From: Apophysomyces variabilis
Lineage: Eukaryota > Mucoromycota > Mucoromycetes > Mucorales > Mucoraceae
Length of the DNA stretch: 64,000 nt
Reading direction: 5' to 3'
Assembly (NCBI GenBank): GCA_002749535.1
Contig: MZZL01000014.1
Coordinates: 1 to 64,000 of the forward strand
The notes below the pieces were generated by a model. The model saw nothing but the letters and a program-made list of their open reading frames with translations. It searched no databases and was not told the origin of the DNA. Positions 58,317 through 64,000 of this stretch are shown in pieces. Position numbers and translations under genes: made by a program. Within the stretch, counting starts at the first letter, position 1. Each line of letters starts with the position of its first letter.

Positions 58317-58610
58317 AACAACATCATTATATGCACGCAGTAAATCATAGGGCAACAGCTCGCGTATATTTCCCTTTCTTCCCTTCCATACTTTGTCTTT
58401 CCTCAAACATACTATTTTCTTTCCTCCTTCTGTAAATTGTATCCAATGTCATCTTTTGGCATAGTTTGTGTTCCTTTTTTTGTTCTCTTTATTTCAAGCG
58501 CTCGCTTCTTTAGAAAAAGATAAAGGAACTTAGACCATCCTAATAATGTAAAAAAAAAAAAAGAGATACATAAATGAACTTATGCATGTATAAAAAAGCA
58601 ATCAGTGAAC

Positions 58611-59434
58611 TTACTTTGGCAATTCAAATTTCTTTCCCTTCAAAACTCTAAATTCCATGGGGTTACTGGACTTTGATATAAGTGCTTTTATTTTCCTTAC
58701 CTGGTGTAATATATGTAGAAAAAGTCACTGTACAATGCAGTCTGCAAGAGACCTGCAATCCATGCCACCCACTCAGTATATCCTTCCGTGGAATAACGAT
58801 AGATCCAGTTGAAGATGTATAGGGCGCGATAAGCACCGAGGGCAAAGAGATAATGTGTGGTGATTGTCTCTGCCTCGCCCGTTCTTTGAAGCATGAATAA
58901 CTGAGGAAGGATGGCGACAGACTCTAACCAAATTGAAAAGGTCCACAATACCTACAATATGCAGAATTAAGTTATATTTGTCCCACCAGGCCATTCATTA
59001 AATTCTTTTTTTTTTCTTCACCTCCATCAACGTATACTTCATGGTTGTCAATATCGCCAATATGGCTGCTGAGCCCAGCAAGTATTCAATTCGAAACGTG
59101 TCCATACTAGGGTCATATGCAGCTTTAAATCTGACCTTCATCAGATATAAAATATACAATGATGAGGCAGTGAAGAAGAGTTTCATGGTGGTGTTATAGA
59201 GCGAGACCCACGACGTGAAGACATCAATATAACGCGTGATATATACAATGGAGTACAACAGCTGTGACTTGAAGGAGATACCTAGAAGCCTTTCGGGTCA
59301 GTTTTGTTCGTCGGATAAGACGGTGCTAGGTCTCGCAACGTACCAACGCAGGATCGCGTCTTTCTTATTTTTAACAGTAGGATAAAGATAGATGCCAGAT
59401 GCATCAGATCCGCCACAAGCCGAAATATGTTCAT
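58611..59434 (-). CDS. ERD2: ER lumen protein-retaining (K/HDEL) receptor
   Basis: Exons 59434-59344, 59281-59022, 58951-58701 and 58665-58611 give 218 residues, the exact size of yeast Erd2. The seven-helix protein starts [20 protein letters not shown], then [20 protein letters not shown] (the signal-binding Arg/Tyr region), [40 protein letters not shown] and [16 protein letters not shown], and ends [17 protein letters not shown] with the lysine-rich COPI sorting tail. It captures escaped ER chaperones in the Golgi and returns them. The last intron (58700-58666) is only 35 nt, yet the joined frame gives the expected family tail, so it is probably real. Confidence 0.96.
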
Positions 59435-60459
59435 GATGAGTTACGAATGGATGCTCCTTTGAAAAGGACAGACTAAGAAAGGAGAAAGGCCAGAAAACGA
59501 AAGGTTGAGTTTCAACAAACCAATTCGGGGAAAGGGATTTTCATCCTCTCAACCTGAACGATCACTTACGATTTGCCACATCACACAGTCACCAGCATGG
59601 TAGCCTGAATTAAAAATCCGATTGGCCATGCAATGCTGAGATCCCTATTGTCTATTAAGTCAAAGTGAGGCTTTCTTTGTGCAATCGCCTATAGAAGCAA
59701 GTCAGGTTACCTGCAGCCCCAATTACCCAAAACATTTGCTGCATGGAAATAAAAACCCCGGCTTAACCCAGCGAATAACTAAACCATAGCCCCGGAGAAA
59801 GAGAAGGATTAGTATCAGAGAACCATTCCATTCTACATGACTTGCCTCATCATGATATATGTTCTCTTGCCGATAATCGAATTACTCTTACTTTGTTCCT
59901 TGTCATTGCTCAATGGCCCTCATTGCTGCAGACGCAAGCTTGTCCTATTGGTCACTGTAAAAATACATATTCAAACGGCGCACCATGGAAAACCTTGGCA
60001 CCGACCTAACAGGGAGTTTCATCCTCATCTTCAGTATCTATGTATCATACCATTCAAATGCTGCTGTATAAGGTTTCGCTAATACCAATCAGCAAGATCA
60101 TCCAAAACAAAGATTGCTAGAAGAAAACAATTTTAGGTACCTAAATGGATACGGGCAGGTATCCGTACATGCACATAGAAACCAACTCTATTGTTAGAAA
60201 GAGTACTTTCTTCCATATCTTCCGTCTCAATATTAGCCTGTCCATCCAAATTCGATGAAACCGGCCTGTCTTTGTTACATCCATAACTTTGTTGGTAGAT
60301 ATTGAAAAGGGATCAGTTTACCTATGGTCCCCAAGGAAAAAACATAGGTTATGAGACTTAAACATATGTTTATCTAGCTATTACTAATTCATTGTAGATT
60401 ATGATGGATTTATAATCGACCACCTTTCGTCCTTTCTAATATCGCCATGATAGGGTTAC
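59435..60459. other. Intergenic, nothing recognised
   Basis: 1 kb upstream of ERD2. It probably contains its promoter. Frames such as 59837-60082 plus have no recognised features, and no repeat or tRNA was seen. Confidence 0.4.
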
Positions 60460-60968
60460 CGTTAATGCCACTGACCATTTTTCCCTGGAATGTCAAAGCA
60501 GGCACATTATTGGTCGAAGTTCCCAGTTTTGATCAAGTGAGATCATGGTTTGTGACTGATTTTTGGATAAAAACGTTGTCAATCCACGCAGCTGCGCCGC
60601 TCTTTCTTCCTCCATAACCAAACAAACCAAAACAGCTTGCGGACAGGATCCCTAGCTTAATCTTCCTCATTTGAGAGAAGGATAACTTTACAAATATAAT
60701 ACGGACATGCCGAGGACTCCCGACCGTGCAACACGCGACGGACAACCTCCCACCCAGGTGGCCGGTAACCGCTAGCAAAGGGACAAAGATACCCTACTAC
60801 GGGGGGCAATCCAACAAAAACAAAACAAAAGTCCTTAGGGCAAAAATGGAGCATGAAGAACACCAAAACAAACTACTTCCTCACGGCATTCGCCGATACG
60901 GGAAAGGCACCCTTAATGGGGCCATACAAAACATAATCCAATGGAATGCTAGGGTACAGAGGGGTTGA
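60460..60968 (+). mobile_element. Possible LINE 5' fragment (degenerate)
   Basis: Plus-strand peptides in two frames: KAGTLLVEVPSFDQVRSWFV near 60495-60550, and a frame ending GTLNGAIQNIIQWNARVQRG at 60968. IIQWNAR followed by the end of the frame resembles the opening of a LINE endonuclease ORF. The region is GC-richer and lower in A+T than its flanks. Because LINE reverse-transcriptase pieces lie 1.7 kb away on the opposite strand, a shattered LINE is plausible, but this piece alone is weak evidence. Confidence 0.3.
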
Positions 60969-61384
60969 TCATGATCACTAACACTTACCAGGAAAGTGCT
61001 TTAAGCACACTGGAAAGAAAAGACAACTGCAGCAATGTCTTTCGATTTCAAGAGTCTTTAAGCAAACAACGTTTGGGTTGTCGCTTCCCTGAGCCAAAGG
61101 GTGCTGAGCGATCAGCTTGAAGGGTGACTCACAGCGGTGTACATCTAAGAGAAGTATAAGATAGGTAAAATTGTGCATTTGTTCTAGGCTGTATTCTACG
61201 CAGTAAAGTGCAATGGTATATACTTCTCAGCGGACCGTCTCCTGATGATCGACTCTTGAGTTTACAATATTCTTAGTGTTTGAGTATACTCTTTTAAGAT
61301 CTGAAGATGGTCCATCTTACTGAATATTTGTTATACCGATGCAACTGCTCTTATTTCAATTCAATAAAATTTATGCTCTTGCTT
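60969..61384. other. Intergenic between transposon relics
   Basis: 416 bases with no convincing coding or repeat structure. It probably includes the 3' side of the MULE relic. Confidence 0.35.
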
Positions 61385-62562
61385 TTACGTTTTTGCTTTG
61401 TCATCCATATCAATTTTGCAAACGATGTCCAAGTTTATTACAGTATCTTTTGTTGTGGAATCCTCTGGAGGCATCGGATTCCGTACAAGTTCAGACCTTT
61501 GTTTGCTAGGGAGGAACACATCTGTCTCAGTATTCTCCTTCGTCTGCAGATTGAGATAATCGCGATTAAATTGATCGAGATAAATGTGTATTTCTTCAAA
61601 GAGCTCATCTAGAGATTTCAGGGCAACAAGGTACCGGTTTAAAGCGCGATCCACACTCTTAGCTCGCTGGGTGCTCGTGCGCACAAAATGCTTCAACCGT
61701 ATGGTACAGAAACCAGCCCACTTCTTGGTACAGCTCAGCCATTCTGCTACAAAGCAACTGCTCATGTCTCCTTTGATGTTCTCAAGGTACGGACTTCTCA
61801 CTCGTGCCAAGTTGTGAAATGATCTTAGAGAATGGTTGAACTCTTCTCTGTTTTGGCTATGGAATATCTGGTTGACAAGGTCAGTGCAAATTTCTTTTAT
61901 TTCGACTTGAATGTTCCAGCGAAGTTCTTGACAATGTTCGTCATCACATGCCAAGTGCAGAGAACTTTACAATTATCAGGAACACTACATCCACTGTATT
62001 CATTAACGCAGGGCATTTGTCAGTGACAAAGATGCAGTCTGCGCTTCCTTCCGAAAATACGATCGTTGCCTAACATAGGAGAAACCCGGTGTACGTTTTC
62101 TCAGTTTCGTCAGGAATCCAAATGAACGCCAAAAGAAAAGACCTTTAGGGACCGATTGCCAAGATTGCTAATGCCTTGCACAGCAATAAGTGGCATCTTT
62201 GTATTGCTAGTATTATACGTAGCATCAACAATGAATGCCTGACGGAAACGTCGACCTCTCTTCCTGTTTTGTAAAGCAGAGTACTAGTGCCTAACACGTG
62301 AGGCACCATCAGACTCGCAATACACGTCGTAAATTCTTTGACTGCATGTTCTTGATGAGGCTTGTGGTAGCCTCATTTGCATCACTTGTATCGGTCTTCG
62401 CTTGTTGATATCTCAAGCTATTGATATCATGCACAGTAAGCTTATTCTGACTCGCTCTTTCTCCATTCAACGCGTCTGAATATCTCTGGTATCAACTTTT
62501 GCCTCTACCAGGTCAACTATCTTTCTCATATCTCCTTCACTTATCATCGACTTTCTTCCCAT
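61385..62562 (-). mobile_element. Decayed MULE (Mutator-like) transposase
   Basis: Minus-strand translation, with several stops and frameshifts. It starts MGRKSMISEGDMRKIVDLVE near 62562. Later it gives FRQAFIVDATYNTSNTKMPL (first catalytic Asp region: VDATY) then GISNLGNRSL, next CIFVTDKCPALMNTVDVVF (second Asp region, TDKCPAL), and LCTWHVMTNIVKNF (the W-H motif of MULE transposases). After this an intact C-terminal frame 61954-61385 contains EWLSCTKKWAGFCTIRLKHF. A one-base loss lies between DVVF and the Asp that should follow it. The pattern is that of fungal/plant MULE DDE transposases, which move elements with long terminal inverted repeats. It is inactive here. Confidence 0.8.
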
Positions 62563-62628
62563 GGTAGAATAAGCGTGGTTTCCACAGTCAAAGGTGGTTG
62601 TAGCACCTTTTTTCCTCGTTCTTTGAGC

Positions 62629-63627
62629 TCAAGACGACGTATCCTTCTGTTGATCTAGAGGACAATCTTCAAGCTGGCTGGCCATTCGATCTGCTGCAGC
62701 CTGTGGACCTGCAGGGTCGGAGAAACTGGGATGAAGAGTTCTTCCCCGGCGTATGCGTTTCATCGTATCCGTGGCAGAGTGGAAGTCATCATTGGCAAGC
62801 TTATTGCAGAATGCTCGCCATGTCTGGTATCTGCGTCGATTAATAGCTTCCCTGACATTGGCGCTGGCTTTCTGATGCCGTAGCCACCATGTTAGTTTGG
62901 CAGTACCAATTGCTTCCCTCCATTTCTTGTAATATGCTCTGTGTTGCATAAGCCGGTCTAGTTCATCAGTCCAGAATTCATTATGGTAATGGAGAAGGCG
63001 TTGTTGTGGGCCAACGGTTTTATCTAATGCATGATAAATCGCGTCATTAAAATTTGCTGTCAATGCGTTTAGATCGTCGAGAGTGAGGGTGGGGGAGGAT
63101 TGCTGGCTAGGAGCTGAAGTTGTCGCTTAAGAAGCTGGATGCTGGAACTGAAATCCTGAATATACTGATTGTAGATACGGACATTAGCAAGTTTACTAAG
63201 GCGTCATAAACGTCGGGAAGATACAGACTTAATGTACAGAAATGCAAGGACCGGGGACATTCCATGTCTCGCTTTGTGAAGTAAACATAGTTCCTGGAGA
63301 GTCAAGGCCTGACCGAGCGCACTGCGAGCAGGTCGGAATCCGCCTTGTGCCATATCAAGCCATGGAAACGCCGCAGATAGTGGTTGTTGAAGGTAATATT
63401 GCATGAGTTTGCGGATAACAGCCGTCAGGCTAATGGGGCAATAATTGGCGAGATCCGTAACTGGGCCTTTCTTGTAAAGAGAGACAATTTGAGCGACGCG
63501 CCACAATGTGGATGTTTTAGACCACAACTAGCGCACATTGAAGAAGTCAGTGAGAATAGGGGCGAGAACTGGGGAGGTTACCTCCAAAACACAAAATGAT
63601 TTTGGTACATCCAGGAAGGGGAATGCT
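62629..63627 (-). mobile_element. LINE reverse-transcriptase fragments, rearranged
   Basis: Two pieces of a non-LTR retrotransposon polyprotein. The first (63627-63204, minus) reads VAQIVSLYKKGPVTDLANYC then PISLTAVIRK, LDMAQGGFRPARSALGQALT and VLAFLYIKSV, which are reverse-transcriptase motifs. It contains an in-frame TAG near 63530, and the catalytic DIKSAYD-like site appears as YIKSVSS. The second (about 63200-62629) reads YHNEFWTDELDRLMQHRAYY and NRRRYQTWRAFCNKLA, the linker that normally precedes the reverse transcriptase. Here it follows it, so the order is swapped. The fragments are truncated and not functional. Confidence 0.78.
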
Positions 63628-63688
63628 AGAGGTACCTTCAATAATTCTATTGATACATATAATGAAAGATAAAACTGTTTTTTAAGCG

Positions 63689-64000
63689 TCATGCATTATA
63701 GCTTCGCATAAAAAAGTAGGAGTGTACATTTGAGTTTTCTTCAGATAACTCGTCATAATGGGTGGCATAGGGGTGGACAAGAACTTCCATCTCTTCTCTC
63801 ATATTGTCGATTTTACTTACAAATGGTGGAGTCGTTGTTTTGATAATTGCGTTGGCATAGAAGTGAATTCCCGTTTCGTGGGTTGATCGTATTGTTGCAC
63901 GTATTTCATAAGTTGTATCGCCGAGAGCAAATCGGGGAGGAAACTTGAAGTTTTTTGCCCGCCTCACGTAGTTGGACTGATCGCAGAACATCAAGAACTG
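63689..64000 (-). CDS. Unrecognised partial protein at the right edge
   Basis: A minus-strand frame open to the window edge and ending at 63689, about 104 residues seen. It contains FPPRFALGDTTYEIRATIRS and HETGIHFYANAIIKTTTPPF, followed by an acidic tail. The composition is protein-like, but I recognise no family. Given the surrounding transposon remains, it may belong to another mobile element or a host gene extending to the right. The start is outside the window. Confidence 0.5.
   Translation of the reverse strand, partial: QFLMFCDQSNYVRRAKNFKFPPRFALGDTTYEIRATIRSTHETGIHFYANAIIKTTTPPFVSKIDNMREEMEVLVHPYATHYDELSEENSNVHSYFFMRSYNA

Noticed and set aside
57746..58348. A 200-residue antisense frame under the NSRP1-like gene
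   Set aside because: Its Ser/Phe/Leu-rich sequence is the complement of the Lys/Glu-rich coiled coil. No start context or homology.
1..64000. tRNA genes, rRNA genes or CRISPR arrays
   Set aside because: I looked for the conserved GGTTCGA-type T-arm with acceptor pairing and for regular 25-40 bp repeats with spacers on both strands and found none. A covariance search was not possible here.

Overview
The window looks like nuclear DNA of a Mucorales (Mucoromycota) fungus. Genes are split by short GT-AG introns, mostly 45-80 nt. Two tandem CotH-type genes, a family widespread in Mucorales, sit at 34.8-39.9 kb. The transposon relics (IS630/Tc1-like, MULE, LINE) are of types common in fungal genomes. 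I see no bacterial operon, phage, CRISPR array or tRNA gene. Gene models were joined by hand; for most of the short and medium genes the exon lengths were summed and give an intact frame.

Left end (0-5 kb): an unrecognised partial gene is followed by mobile-element debris. This is a nearly intact IS630/Tc1-like transposase with one in-frame TAG, a more decayed relative containing an unresolved base, a broken multi-exon gene, and the first copy of a small inverted-repeat element that recurs at 12.8 and 23.9 kb.

Housekeeping block (6-29.5 kb): a large double HMG-box protein, the splicing factor BCAS2/SPF27, ribosomal protein eS26, an intron-rich GH38 alpha-mannosidase, a UBA/zinc-finger/UBX protein, cyanase on the opposite strand, a RING protein with GRF-like zinc clusters, and an AAAP-family amino-acid transporter.

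Central block (29.5-47.5 kb): 5 kb of gene-poor DNA with a few unexplained coding-like stretches. After it come the two CotH genes, a Zn2Cys6 transcription factor whose zinc cluster appears to need a 7-nt micro-exon, a kelch-repeat membrane protein and a CDC26/Hcn1-like APC/C subunit.

Right block (49-59.5 kb): two unrelated type II membrane glycosyltransferase-like genes in tandem, an intronless aldehyde dehydrogenase, two small proteins (one secreted), an NSRP1/CCDC55-like splicing regulator, and the K/HDEL receptor ERD2 with a predicted 35-nt intron. The right end (60-64 kb) is again a transposon graveyard, with a decayed MULE transposase beside rearranged LINE fragments and an open partial reading frame at the edge.

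Functional themes are RNA splicing (BCAS2, NSRP1), the secretory pathway and cell surface (ERD2, glycosyltransferases, CotH, kelch protein, small secreted protein) and protein turnover (UBX, RING, CDC26). The neighbours do not form an obvious pathway cluster.
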